DNA of 64,000 nucleotides, from the NCBI GenBank assembly GCA_017591395.1, contig WEDG01000724.1, positions 186,001 to 250,000 of the forward strand, read 5' to 3'. Below the pieces are notes generated by a model. It was not told the origin of the DNA. It ran no database searches and saw nothing but the letters and a program-made list of their open reading frames with translations. The position numbers were made by a program, and so were the translations under genes. The DNA is from Schistocephalus solidus. Its lineage: Eukaryota > Platyhelminthes > Cestoda > Diphyllobothriidea > Diphyllobothriidae. Positions 43,802 to 55,544 of this stretch are shown here, one piece after another (within the stretch, counting starts at the first letter, position 1; each line of letters opens with the position of its first letter).

Positions 43802-44585
43802 CTACGTATTTTGGCTCGATTTAGGAGACAAAACTCCTTTTGTGAGAGACTGGTTGGTTACTCTCAAAGTGTAGGATGACCCTAAAATATGTTTCTTTGT
43901 GATAAACTGATGTATGGAGTGATCCATCAGTTTTTCTATGTACGGGGGCATACAGACATTTGAGTTGTTCATTAGCCTCCATTTCGAACGTGAATTCATG
44001 TCCTGGAAATGTAGAGTTGACATTTGTGTGGAGTAGGTCTAATTGTCTACTCTTGAAGATGAGGAAGGCGTCATATACATAACAGAGTCACAGTTTTGGT
44101 TTTATTGTAGAAAGAGCCATCAATTATAACTTCTGCATTATGGCTTCGGCCAGAAAACTTGATATGAGTGAAATCACTGGAGCCTCTATAAGTTGATGAT
44201 AGCATTGGCCGGAAAAAAAACTGATTTCTATTAGTTGGAGTAAAGCGTCAACGGGCAAATCAGTGAGTAGTTCTTCATTGCTGCGTCTCGTTAGATCCAG
44301 AGAAATCAAAGGAAAGAGTGACACCACATCGAATAAAACCATTATTTTGTCAGTTCTACTTCTGAATCCTTATATTTTGTATAGAAGCTTTATAGTAATT
44401 TCAATAGAGTACTCCGAGTTCTTTGTAAACGGATAATGAAATAACCACTTTGAAATTTTATAGTTGTGTACACCGATTTAGGAGACTATCGGTCGCAGTG
44501 GAATATCGGTTTTGGGAATTTTTGGAAGGCCATAAATTTTGGCAATGGTATTTCAAGTGATACGGTCATTCACGCATCAAAAACA
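43802..44585 (-). pseudogene. PLE reverse transcriptase remnant, second family
   Basis: Minus-strand segments: PLPKIYGLPKI-like (44545-44510), IPLRPIVS (about 44500), MVLFDVVSLFPLISLDLTRR (44342-44285), LIEISFFSGQCYHQLIEAPV and SSFLAEAIMQKL (44235-44124). A gap follows with the YVDD lost, then the thumb-side MPPYIEKLMDHSIHQFITKK (43950-43880). Divergence from the 42.4-kb copy points to another PLE family. Frame broken, catalytic motif absent. Confidence 0.8.
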
Positions 44586-44594
44586 ATGCCCTGG

Positions 44595-45055
44595 TGACCT
44601 CTCGCACACGTGAACAATGTATCTGAGCTTGCCGAAAGACAACTGAGGAAATATCAGATGCACGTAGCACACTACCCCGCAGTTACCTTTCGCTCACAGT
44701 TTGAACATCCTAAAAACGGGGTTGGCTATCTTGATAGAAAAGGTTCTGTCCTAAATTCGCATGTTCCAGTTTTGATGCCGTATATTTTGTTAAAATTGGG
44801 AAATCCGTCTCAACCCGCCTACACGAGGACGAGACCATCTATCCCAAGTGACCATGCACACACTGGAACTCGGGAGTAAAGTTTTGTGGATTTTCGACAC
44901 CTGCCCAATCAGAAAGGACCGTGAATTCCTGATGGTAATGACCTCAGATGGGCATGCATCAATCGGCATATCGATTTGGATGCCACATGCAAAAAACTTA
45001 AGGGAAAATTCAAACGCGTAAAACCAATCACGACGGGATAACAAAATGCCCTAAA
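44595..45055 (+). pseudogene. PLE linker and GIY-YIG C-terminal remnant
   Basis: The plus strand gives VSELAERQLRKYQMHVAHYP and AVTFRSQFEHPKN (44620-44715, the pre-endonuclease linker), degenerate GIY-YIG pieces (VKIGKSVSTRLHED in another frame, about 44790-44835), and INRHIDLDATCKKLKGKFKR (44955-45020), a typical PLE C-terminus. It starts about 10 bp from the 5' edge of the minus-strand RT remnant, making a second head-to-head pair. Confidence 0.78.
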
Positions 45056-45629
45056 CGATATCGGCCCACATTTTATCTAACTTAGAAATCTTTCGTAGAC
45101 AAGATTAATTAGTGACTTGTTTTTGTACATATTCCATAGTCTGACGACGATCTGGGGGACCAGATTCGAAAATTTACACCTCTAAGTTTCTATTTTCCCA
45201 AAGACTTTTATCCAAACCTAGGCAATCTTACTTCATTTGTTACTTTATATTCTGTTCGCAGTGAAGGGAGCCCTTTGTGCTGAAAATTTTGAATGATACT
45301 TTCAAAGTAAAGCATATTCCTCTCTTCTACTGCGTTCAACAGCAAAAGGAAGTTTTGTTCACCGTCTGGTTTGATTTCACGACAACTTACTTGTATTCCA
45401 GTTCGTCATGCAATTCATATCCATAGCTGCCAAGGTCGACCCCATATTTATCTTAATTAATAGTCGAAAAATTATAACTGAAAATGCAAGTGCGTCTGGG
45501 GTGACATTTCTAGTTTACTTTACATTGTTAGCCGGTCATACTGCAACGCCAGTTCAAGAACAGAGCCGAAGAACATATGAAAACGGATGGTCCCCAGTCC
45601 CTTCTCCCACTCGATCCCTGGACCGACTG
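45056..45629. other. Non-coding
   Basis: No gene recognised. The 152-aa plus ORF (45408-45866) overlaps a SINE relic at its end and has no domain. Confidence 0.4.
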
Positions 45630-45770
45630 TTAGCGTTAAACTCGATGGTAGGCCAGCCTCGGGTCCATCTTCCCCGCCCGGGGTTCGGTACTGGAGACCG
45701 ACAACGGCAAATAAGTCAGACGTCGTTAGTCCAGTCTCCCTCGTGCTTGTCGGTGCGACTTGTGCGTCAT
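45630..45770 (+). mobile_element. Degenerate tRNA-SINE
   Basis: CCCGGGGTTCGGTACTGG (B-box remnant), GACAACGGCAAATAAGTCAG (helix II region, with CTGATGA lost), and CCAGTCTCCCTCGTGCTTGT then CGG (helix I strand and tail) appear in family order. Confidence 0.55.
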
Positions 45771-46046
45771 GGTGTGGCCTCTGAACCTACTTTCATCGTG
45801 GAAGTCTGTGAGGTATTCATTCAAATGTTAATTTGCTCTTACAATGCCCCACGACTGTTAGGTTAGACTGGGACGTTTTAGCATCTAATGCGCTCACCGT
45901 CCCCCCCCCCGCCCCCCCTCCAAATCGAAGCTTTGAGTCTGCCGATGATAACTCACGGAGGCAGAAGGAATAATGGGACCTAACTCAAGAAATATACCTA
46001 AATTATTTGAAAATTTCGAATCGGTCAGAAAGCAGAGGATAAATGT

Positions 46047-46175
46047 CGACAAAGACAAGGGAAGCCGGAATGGACATTTCTGGCTACTTAGCCGTCATCA
46101 GCCAGCCATACCCAACCCCAGGTGGTGCGCCACCCGAGGCTCGAACCCGCGACCTGCTGATCAAAAGTCCAACGC
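46047..46175 (-). mobile_element. tRNA-SINE, inverted half
   Basis: Minus strand: ACTTTTGATCAGCAGGTCGC, B box GGTTCGAGCC, the GGTGGCGCACCACC palindrome, linker GGGGTTGGGTAT, hammerhead (46113-46059), tail CTTGTCTTTGTCG. The A box end is replaced by a body in opposite orientation. Confidence 0.8.
46059..46113 (-). ncRNA. Minimal hammerhead motif
   Basis: Minus strand: GGCUGG (46107-46102) pairs with CCGGCU (46068-46063) through two wobbles. CUGAUGA is 46101-46095, helix II CGGCU/AGCCA, GAAA 46080-46077, helix III AUGUCCAU with one mismatch. GGG/CCC outer pairs are kept. Confidence 0.65.
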
Positions 46176-46295
46176 CTATCTGCCTACACTTCTACTAGCT
46201 GCTGTGCGGCTGCTGGCGGGGTTCGAGAGTTAGCCCAAAGGCAGAACGGGACGAGTGAGTTCCATTAGCGATTGGTGAGCGTTCGACAACGAAAG
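46176..46295 (+). mobile_element. tRNA-SINE body, opposite orientation
   Basis: CTAGCTGCTGTGCGGCTGC, GGCAGAACGGGACGAGTGAG, GCGATTGGTGAGCGTTCG match bodies at 11013, 49900 and 59840. It forms an inverted composite with 46047-46175. Confidence 0.7.
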
Positions 46296-49200
46296 TCAAT
46301 CAGAAAGCAGCCCAAATACCCCTGCCAAAACTCTAACTTAATAATGAGTGGCCTGAATTCATGTGGAAATGCAAAATAAGCATTCGAAGTACTATTTTGT
46401 TTGTTAGCAATAATTTTTTTCTAAAGAAAGGAGATAATTCTAAAAACAAAAACCTTCGTGCCAACTGTGTAAGTGTATTTTTCAAAGTAAATAAAGTGTG
46501 CCCATGTAACTAACAGAAAAAATACAATAGCATAAGCACAATAAGGTTTATATCAGTTGTAGTTACACAGAGTTCCAGTTATTATCCTCCGAAAATGGTG
46601 CTATGTGGAATCGGGCACATAATGGAGTGCGTACTGGCTGATAATGTTTTTCTGAAGCTTTTTTTGCGATAAAACAGTGTAAATTTCCGTGTTGTATTGA
46701 TCAAGCTGCGGTTCCTTACATCAAAGTGGGTTTCGCTGGATTTAGCATAGAGAGAGAGACTTCGCGGCAATAATAGTGTCCATAAGGTCATCTATTTACA
46801 AGCCAGGCAGTCACTAAGAAACTGATATACAGTTGGTCTATGCAATCGTAATCATGCCTGTTTCTGTGTATCAAGGGGAGTTTTCGTCAGTATAATTATT
46901 CTACGGGGTTTTCGGTGACGTGTCATTGAGATATCAGTGAATACTTTACCGTTTAAGTATTCTCAAGCGGTTGTCCAAAATGATCGGTTCTTTTTTATTT
47001 GATTATCAAAAACCTTCAGAATAAAATGTTTATTAGGTAACGGTAGGTTATGTACAGCACCAAGGAAACCAGAAACCGCAGGTTCGGGTAATGCGATACC
47101 GGTGGCAATAGGGGCTTCATGAGTGAGGCAGTACATCGGGTAATATAAGGTTTATACGGTCCTTGCAAAATTGCATGTGTTGTTCTTTCTTCCCTTTGAA
47201 TCTACGAAGTCTGATAGCGCGCATCTGTTATAAAGGTTCTAAAAGTTACATACGCATAGGGGATAGTGTCTTGAAAACCCTGGGATGATTTCATTGCCAG
47301 TTTCATCCGCACAGCCTTCGGTAGAATCCTATTACTTCGAGATTGGTGTAAAAAGGATGATTGTTCTGGTGGGAAACATTCGCGAACTGCACACTTTTCC
47401 ATCGTCGAGCATAAAACAGAACATAAGTCTGGGATTTCTGGCTTTCTTGATGCTGTACAGAACCTGCCGTTACCGTTTCTTGAAAGCATTTACCGAATAA
47501 TTAACATTTGCCTAACATAAGCATTTCAAGTTCCTCCATTACACGATCCTGGGCTACGCCACATACTGTACATTCAACGTTTTGCGCGAAATAAAATGCA
47601 TTAAGTCATCGGGTTATTTGTACTACACGCAAAGCCAACTTGGAACATTTGAAGGCGACTGGACAAGTAAGAACCTCACCAGTTTTCCCCTTTCTGATCC
47701 CCGGTTATTTTATTTATTCGCTTAGTAGCGAGCAAATTTCGCTTGACATTCATCAATTCATCATGATGTCAGTATAATCGTTTCATTCACTTCTAATAGT
47801 CATATTTATTCTGCTCTTTCTATTTACTAAACATGCCTGCTATCACCTGTTTATATATACTTTATGCCAACGCATGTGAGCCATATTCTCGGTCCCCACC
47901 AGAACTGGAAACCGATCGGAAGGTGGGGTATTGGGAAGGGGAATCAACGTCACTTTTATTCACTGCGTATGTAAGAATGCTAGGCGTAGTTTCTGCCTGT
48001 TTCGGCGTTGAGCCCATAATTCGAATTGCTGCTGTAGACGTGATGCTGGCATGACCTCTTTTCATTGGTTTGAACACCTACTGAAGCTGGCGGGAAGTGG
48101 CACACACCTGCTCAGGTTTTTTTTCGTGCGTTTCTGTTGCACACGCCCTTCATCGTCTCGCCACCGACAGCATCCACCTTTTACTTTCCTTTGCGTAATC
48201 GATAAGGTGATGGTGGGTGTTTGCGTGCGTGTGGTTTTCATCGTCGTTACTGCTCCGACGACAAGCTGACACGTCGGCAACACCGTTCCGCTTGACGCCA
48301 CCGTGATGCATTGGCCGTTGATCCCATTTTGTTATTAAATTACTGCCGCGTGCACGCGCCGCCCCCGCCCGCCAGTACGCCTTTTCGGTTGAAAGGATTT
48401 TTATGCAGGTGACACCAGTTGTGCGCATGTGCATCGACAAAGATGAAGGCGAAAAAGGAACAGGTAGGTTCTTTTGTGCCGTCACATCGAGGAAACAGCA
48501 CGCTTGACTGGCGTCGGAGTAGTGTCCCTAGGGCTGCTCGTGCCCTCGAGCAACAAACCAGTACTGGGGGTAATTAAATGCTTGTGATTCCTAAAACCCT
48601 TGGGTCAGACTGGCGGATGTCTTTGTGAAGGGACAAGAATGGCAGAGGTGATGATTTGCTTTTAATGTAGTTTCGGCAGCACGTGAGAGGCGTGTCTGCG
48701 TGGACATTTAGATAAGTAACGAATACAGTAATGCCCCAAAAACGCTGCGCTTCTACATCTGCGACTCCACGAATTCGCGTATTTTTTTTCGGTGCAAACT
48801 AAAACTTAAAATTAGCGGGTCCAAAATATGCCATCCGTAAGATGCATACATCAGTTGTTGCGTAAGTATTTAAGTGTAATAATGAATAGAGAGGAGTTTA
48901 TAAAAAATAATGTTTCCTTACTGCATTACTACTACTACTTACTGCATTATCTAATTCTAGTATAAAAACCATAATTACGGCCATAAGCCTAATCATTAAA
49001 CATTTTACCGGTTGGTGCCCGTATATTTATTTAAGTATTGTGTGTATGTTTGTACACTGTAGTGTTTCCTACACCAATATGTTTTATCCTTTGTAATGTA
49101 TGTACGGTATATACCTGCTTGAGAGCCAGCGGTGGTACGAAAATTGTATCATATAGTACCCTATTGTAAGCAAATAAAACGGTAGCATGAAGGTTTAGTT

Positions 49201-49521
49201 TCTCGGAGAAGACGCAGGTTAACACACGGTGCTAGGCAGTATACATACATGTACGTAGAAGATGCACCGTATCTTACTGCATTTTCCTTATAGTAAAGTA
49301 GTTTACACGCTTACTTTTCCCTGTAAATTGTAAAGACCAGTGTAACTTCTAACCTCAACCTTTAAAAGAACTTGTCGTGTTCCGAGGGCAGTTTTAATGG
49401 TTAGCATACGAAGAAAGGTATGTATAGGCCTCTGCTAATAGTCCGTCAAAATTCGCCTATTTACAACAATTTGCCGGGTGTTTACTGACGTAACCCACAC
49501 ACATTTCGAGGCATTACCGCA
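46296..49521. other. Non-coding, AT-rich, no gene supported
   Basis: Several 60-110 codon ORFs (46582-46791, 47202-47500, 47833-48485) carry no recognisable domain and some overlap on both strands. No repeat family is recognised. An exon could be hidden here, but I cannot support one. Confidence 0.4.
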
Positions 49522-49682
49522 CCGACAAAGAAAAAGAAGATTCTAAGTGATATACCTGACTTATTAGTTGTGGTCAGCCAATAATACCAACCTGGGATTT
49601 GAATGATCTCTGATTCAAACTCGGGTTGCTTGGGCATTAAGAGTTAAATCAAAGCGCTTTACCAATTGAGCCATGGGCACGT
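49522..49682 (-). mobile_element. Degenerate tRNA-SINE, inverted half
   Basis: Minus strand: head CGTGCCCATGGCTCAATTGG (A box good), decayed B box GTTTGAATCAG, linker, TGACCAC in place of the hammerhead box, TCAG, and tail TTTCTTTGTCGG. Confidence 0.65.
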
Positions 49683-49683
49683 T

Positions 49684-49995
49684 ATCCTGTTGGTTGATTT
49701 CTAATTAGTCAGAAATAGCCCTCCTTTTTCCCTCTTGTCTTTATTGATAGAGCGTTGGACTTCTGATCGACAGGTCGCAGATTCGATCCTCGGGTGGTGC
49801 ACCACCTGAGGTTGGGTATGACTGGCTGATGACGGCAAATAAGTCAGAAACGGCCATTCCAGTCTCCCTTGTAGTTGCCGGTAATAGTGATCTGTTTGTT
49901 CTACAACTAGACGCTGTGCGGCTGTTGGTGTGGCTCTATAGTGAGCCTCAAGGCAGAACAGGATGAGTGAGTGCCCAACCCCGATCGCTGAAAGT
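49684..49995 (+). mobile_element. Tandem tRNA-SINE: partial unit followed by a fuller unit
   Basis: 49690-49742 is a partial hammerhead/tail (TTGGTTGATTTCTAATTAG, CAGAAATAG, CCCTCTTGTCTTTATTG). Directly joined is a tRNA head lacking its A box (GATAGAGCGTTGGACTTCTG, B box), the GGTGGTGCACCACC palindrome, a hammerhead (49814-49868) and a body to about 49995. The head-to-tail junction is unusual for an ordinary SINE. Confidence 0.75.
49814..49868 (+). ncRNA. Minimal hammerhead motif with perfect Watson-Crick helix I
   Basis: GACTGG (49820-49825) pairs perfectly with CCAGTC (49859-49864); other copies have CCGGTC. CTGATGA 49826-49832, helix II CGGC/GTCA, GAAA 49847-49850, helix III ACGG/CCAT with one mismatch, cleavage T 49858. 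GGG/CCC outer pairs present. Confidence 0.68.
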
Positions 49996-50099
49996 AATCG
50001 CGCGAAATCAAATAAGTGACATTTCTAACGTAAGTATGAGTGGACCGATAGCGTGATACCAACGCCCTCTTCCTTTTGTTTGAAAACCTGGTGTATTGT

Positions 50100-50670
50100 T
50101 AGGAGGTAGACCCTGTGTGTGGCATGCGTAGACGGGCTGGCCAGCTCTGGTAACCATTTGCGTCCTAGCTCTGCACCAGCTTGGACAATTACCTGGGGCC
50201 TGAGAGAGGCAAGAGAGAGTGAGGTCGACTCTGGGGGGGGGCATCATCCCTACGGCCCTTCAGCGAAGTTCCCCATTTTAAACAATATGACAGCCTTTTA
50301 AACTAGCACGATGCGCTAAAATTCATGATTTGGAAGGATTTCCATTTACTGGATAGCTGGGTCCTCTAAGGACAGAAATTCAGGCCATGATGGCTCCTTT
50401 GTAACGCTCCTACTTGGCTGCGATCCGAGCTTTTTCGTTTCTGCGAAAAGCTGGTCCTTTGTGTGAAGGGCAGACGTGTGTGCCACTCGTAGACTGCCTG
50501 TTAAACCCCTGTCCCGATCCCGCCTCAAGTCATCCTTATTCGGTCTTGCCTGCAGGCCTAGGTGGGTGAAAAAGAAGAGAGCACGACAGGTGCTGTGCAA
50601 GTCTGTTATCGTTATAAGTTTCGCGCGAGTCGTGCTACATCCACATCGCTGTTCGTGACGGTTGAACGGA
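50100..50670 (+). mobile_element. Degenerate LINE-A 3' UTR
   Basis: It follows the order of 34300-34917: GTGGCATGCGTAGACGGGC, GAGAGTGAGGTCGACTC, ACTAGCACGATGCGCTAAAA, ATGATGGCTCCTTTGTAACG, GGTGAAAAAGAAGAGAGC, ending near GTGACGGTTGAACGG. Highly diverged. Confidence 0.6.
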
Positions 50671-51999
50671 CGTATTCTCCGCTATTCAGTCTCTTTTAAT
50701 GTCTTTTGGTAATGCCTACAAATGAGTGTTTGCTCGTGGACAGACTGCATAGGATGCCTGTTATGCTGGGGTGCCCGAGGGCACATTTAGTCGAGTCAGT
50801 TAAAGTTAAGTAGATGTTTTTATGTGAGATTCAAATTTTGAAAAAAAAATCAAGAACAGCCTCTGGAGTAATCTCTCAGTTCTCCGACGTAAATAATTTG
50901 CCGGAAACTTCAGCGGATGCATTAACCGATGCCAGGTGCTTTCGGACTCATACTTGGCACCTGGTCCTTGTCTCCGGTCTGTGTGCAAACCAAATGGAGA
51001 TGGGAGGTGGCTGATGACTGTCGGCACGTTCTTGAATTACAGGAGCGCTCACCAGCAGTTTTGAACGGTTCGATGTGGTCTCTGGTCTTGTTTGCGCGTG
51101 CACCGTTTGATGAGGTTGCGCAGCCATCCATTACTTTTGAACTCCCATCGAAAGTGTTGTCATTTGGCAATGTCATCGCTCGGTTTCTTCCAGTGCCTCT
51201 CAGTATGCCTATAGTCAACTGCCTCTGTGGCTGAATTGATACTTACGTTTGCAAAAAGGTAATGGCGTCGTGTTTACTGCTTTCGTAAATACTGTCACGG
51301 CCCACGACGTAGTAGCGAACTTTAACCACTTCCATCGCTACCTAAACTTTTTGAGCTAAGTCCTTAAAATTACACAGCCCCCTTGTTCTTCGCTGGGAGT
51401 GAACAAGAGTCCAGATATTGGACATATCCTCCCCTCCTCCTCCTCCTCCTCGTCCTAAATAATTCCAACTTGGGTTTAAAGCATTGTGCAAGCCGTGAAC
51501 GAACATACCTGCACACCCTTATACAAGTGAAAGACTAATGTCAGTGGACCCAACCCACCCTGTTGAGTTTACGGTTGGCAGAGTTCTCGTGTAACGCATG
51601 GAAACAGATATCTGTCTTATTACAGGCAACCTTGCGCAAACTTCCAGAGAGATTAGGGTTGGAGGTGAATTTGTGGTAAATTTTAGGGCTATAGTTAGAG
51701 CTTGAAACTAAGTAACACTTCGGGAATTTAACGCAGGGCCACATGTATTACGAGGGTAACTACTCCCATGTTTTAACGCATGTACATTCCGCTCGCTTGA
51801 CCCTTTCCGTGGCGGATTTGTTGGTGAGGACAGGGCTAGATGGCAGTTCGCTAGTAAGTCGGATGTGGGTACACAGAACGGGCAGTAACCGGTGATGTTT
51901 CAGACGAAAACCAATTTTTGGGATTTATAAGGTTTGTGAACGTTCCTGTTAGCCCACCTAAAAACAGTTTGAATGTCGAAAATAGTCAGGCTGACATCT
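50671..51999. other. Non-coding; one unexplained open frame
   Basis: The plus ORF 50929-51234 (101 codons, starting MPGAFGLILGTWSLSPVCVQ) is not low-complexity, but I recognise no domain and cannot support a gene. A small CTC repeat lies at about 51427-51452. Confidence 0.35.
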
Positions 52000-52437
52000 C
52001 TCTCTCTCTCTCTCTCTCTCTATGGGTCACGCAAATAACCCACTTGTCAGGATGATGATGATTATGATGGCGATGGAAGTGGTAGTGTTGGTGCTGGTGT
52101 TGGTGGTGTTAGTGGGGGTAGTGGTGGTGTAAGTGGTGGTGGTGGTAGTGCTGGTGGTAGTGGTAGTGGTGTTGGTGGTGGTGATGGTGGTGGTGGTGGT
52201 GATGGTGGTGGTAGTGCTGGTGGTAGTGGTAGTGGTGTTGGTGGTGGTGGTGATGGTGGTGGTGGTGGTGTTGGTGGTGTTAGTGGGGGTGGTGGTGGTG
52301 GTGTTAGTGGTAGTGGTGATGGTGGTGGTGTTGGTGGTGTTGGTTGTGATGGTGGTGGTGGTGATGGTGGTGGGGGTGGTGGTGGTAGTAGTGGTGTTGG
52401 TGATGGTGGTGATGGTGGTGGTGATGGTGACAACGAT
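52000..52437. repeat. (TC)n then GGT/GAT/AGT minisatellite
   Basis: (TC)n at 52000-52020 is followed by 52052-52437 of GGTGGT-based repeats with a higher-order unit containing GTGCTGGTGGTAGTGGTAGT seen twice (about 52148 and 52214). The Pro- and Val-rich ORFs are artefacts. Confidence 0.9.
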
Positions 52438-52486
52438 TAAGCCAACGACAAAAAGGAGAAAAACATATATGGATAGGGAGCTGGAT

Positions 52487-52549
52487 TTATAATAATATTA
52501 ATAATAATAATAATATCAAGAAGTAAAAGAGGAGGAGGAGGAAGAAGAA

Positions 52550-52580
<31 letters not shown>

Positions 52581-52628
52581 AAGAAGAAGAAGAAGAAGAA
52601 GAAAGAATGAAAGAAAGAAAGAAAGAAT
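52487..52628. repeat. (AAT)n and (AAG)n microsatellites
   Basis: AATAAT triplets (52488-52516), then AAG triplets (about 52537-52603) grading into GAAA repeats. Confidence 0.9.
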
Positions 52629-53603
52629 GATTTTCCTTCATAAGAAAACTATCTTCACATCAAAAGTTAAAACTAGCTGTTATAAATACTGCCCAAACGG
52701 GTGTGAATGGCATCGCCAATCAGCAAAGTTATACATGTTCGCTCGAACTGTAGAACGCCGTATGAACTCGGTCGGCAGTCACGCGCTCTTAACGATTATA
52801 CATGCCGTTGGTATTGCCACAGAAGTTGTGGCCAAAATTAAGACCGAAGAATTTTTACTTTGGTTTTCAGGCAATCTTCCTTTTCATTACTCTCTGCATT
52901 ACTAGATTGGGCATGCCCTTGCAGGGTGACACACTGACAGCGGAGCTGAATCCATTTTAGGAAGGCGAATGTACATACGATAGAGGAGCGTTCCTGAATG
53001 GACGTCAGTGGAGCAGCGACTCGTCCACCTGCGACGGCGATGGAAGTGGCAGGGGCTCACAGTTGATTCGAATCTGTTGACCCCACAGCGTGCACGCACC
53101 ATCGCCTCCCCCTTGAGTGTGTGCCGAGGGGGTGAGGGGAGAAGGGTGGATCTACGTAGTGCTCCGGTGCGATTATCGTGGTCACATCTGTTGATGCACC
53201 TGACGCACGGCGTGCCGATGGCCACCCTCTGCTTTCGGCACGTCCTTCGCCTGCATACCCCGCGTACCCCCTGTTCGGGCTCCTCTTCCTTCCCGGACCA
53301 TGTCCTCACACAAGTGTAATGTGTGCTGGAGATCAGCGTGTTCTCGCTTCCGCTCCCTCCCACCGCATCGATCCCGACTGGGCGCCAAAGGGCGCCTACT
53401 AGGTTAAATTTGCAGTGCGAAGGCCTGGGAACAGGCACGTGACGGATGCAACGCGACGTGCCTTAGAGGTAATTAGGTGAGTTAATGATCGAGCGAAGCA
53501 GCCATGTTTAAAGTCTCATGGGAGGACGATGCCAACCTCTGGATTATATTGTTATGCCCCTCTCGCCTTCTACGTTCACTTCCTCATCGTTTTCTGCTTC
53601 TTC
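52629..53603. other. Non-coding, no gene supported
   Basis: The 178-codon minus ORF (52902-53438) and several plus ORFs overlap each other at 53.0-53.4 kb in a GC-richer patch. None shows a recognisable domain. Confidence 0.35.
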
Positions 53604-54169
<566 letters not shown>

Positions 54170-54297
54170 CCATCGGCGTCGTCCTAACCAGCATCAGTGG
54201 CATCCAAGACTCAGTTATCAATAAAGAAATGGTAAAATACACAGCTGATTTTATGTAGAACATTAGTCCCACGGATATCTGACAAAATGCTGGCTCA

Positions 54298-54620
54298 AAG
54301 GCCAGCACGCCACACTCGACACTGATGATGACTGATCTCACAAACAAAATGCTGGTGGCGTTGGCAACAATGACACAGAAAGGGGAAATCAAGAGCGTAA
54401 AAAGCGCCATCCTTGCACATCTTGTTGACGCCGGACATAGTGTGGACCCCAGCGAAGCTTTCCGTGTACTTTATAAGGTCCCACCAAACTACCCCAAGCC
54501 ACTGGGTCAACGTCTACTAGCAGCATCAGAAGCGACTGCCATTAGGTTGAAGAAGCCGGTCTTGTGCGCACAAAAGAACCTCGTACAAGCTCCGCGCTTA
54601 GCTTGGCCAACGGCCGCACA
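54298..54620 (+). pseudogene. Probable retroelement GIY-YIG C-terminal fragment
   Basis: The frame open from 54325 reads KSAILAHLVDAGHSVDPSEA (54394-54453) and RLLAASEATAIRLKKPVLCA (about 54508-54570), then a Pro-rich tail. The pattern of an aliphatic-His-x(5)-GH segment followed 30 residues later by an EA-x-x-I-R-x-x-KP segment is what follows the catalytic part of GIY-YIG domains in flatworm retroelements. The GIY-YIG core itself is not visible upstream, where the sequence meets the ATC repeat. It could instead be an exon of unknown type. Confidence 0.45.
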
Positions 54621-54789
54621 ACTGCATGCATTCTCCCACGCCATCTCTGTCCTTCCCCTTCCCCTGGAACGGCTCTACCAAACACTCATTGCCGCTTATC
54701 ATACTGTTTCTTATCAACCTCCCCCTGTGCCCACCTCTCAGACAACTCACACAAACGGACGAATATTATCGACTTCATGTTTTTAATTT

Positions 54790-55409
54790 CTACTACGTTC
54801 CAACGTTTCCCTATAACTGGACTGGCCTGAAGAGAAGTTATCGAAAGCAGCGCGTATGCTCGCCAAGTCGCAACTTTAAAACAGTTTTTTCCTGACCGGC
54901 AAGAACAGTTGTCGTAAGTATTAATGGTGAAAGCTACAAACCTCATTTGCACCACTCACAGTGCCTCATTTACAGCACAACATCGGCGGCGGTGGATGGA
55001 AGCACAATAGACGGGCCCACTGAGAACATTGGCTCCGGATTATCTGTCCCTGATTTCCTTTTCACGTGTTTAAATTTTGCGCTTCAGTCACCTGCGCTCC
55101 CATTTAGCACTGTTTCACGCCGGTCAATGTTTGCTTTACCTAACACTGATCCGGGAGGCTGATTCCCTTACCCTTCGCTCCCATGGGAGAGCTTTAGTAG
55201 ATTCCATACGCTGTAGTAGACTGGGCTGGCAAATTGACCAAAATGGGATTAAACTCACGGCACTCGGTTGGGACCTTGTAGGCCAGGTGTTTCAAGCATT
55301 GGTTTTAGTAAAATCTTGTCCTCGTAGTCATGGAGTTGAAGTCCATCGAGGTCGTCAAGTTTGCAACAATTGGGCCAACTGAATTAATCGAGATTTTATC
55401 GAAAAAGAC
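54790..55409. other. Non-coding, no gene seen
   Basis: Short ORFs only (54947-55382), no recognisable domain. Confidence 0.4.
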
Positions 55410-55515
55410 AGGCAGAACGGACAATAGTGTTTCTGGCTCATTTGTAATCGTCAGCCATACGACAGGTCGAATATCGTTACCGACAATGGCCGCTGTGCGG
55501 TGGGTGCACAGACGG
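55410..55515 (-). mobile_element. tRNA-SINE relic
   Basis: TTTCTGGCTCATTTGTAATC and GTCAGCCATAC are the hammerhead/linker region in reverse. GACAATGGCCGCTGTGCGGT is a body scrap in forward orientation. Core boxes are decayed. Confidence 0.5.
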
Positions 55516-55544
55516 TGACCTATAGAATCTCCCAAGCTCTATCC

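Noticed and set aside
52062..52433. Proline-rich minus ORF and Val-rich plus ORF
   Set aside because: Both come from the GGT/GAT minisatellite.
52902..53438. 178-codon minus ORF
   Set aside because: Overlaps other ORFs on both strands in a GC-rich patch; no motif or repeat relationship supports it.
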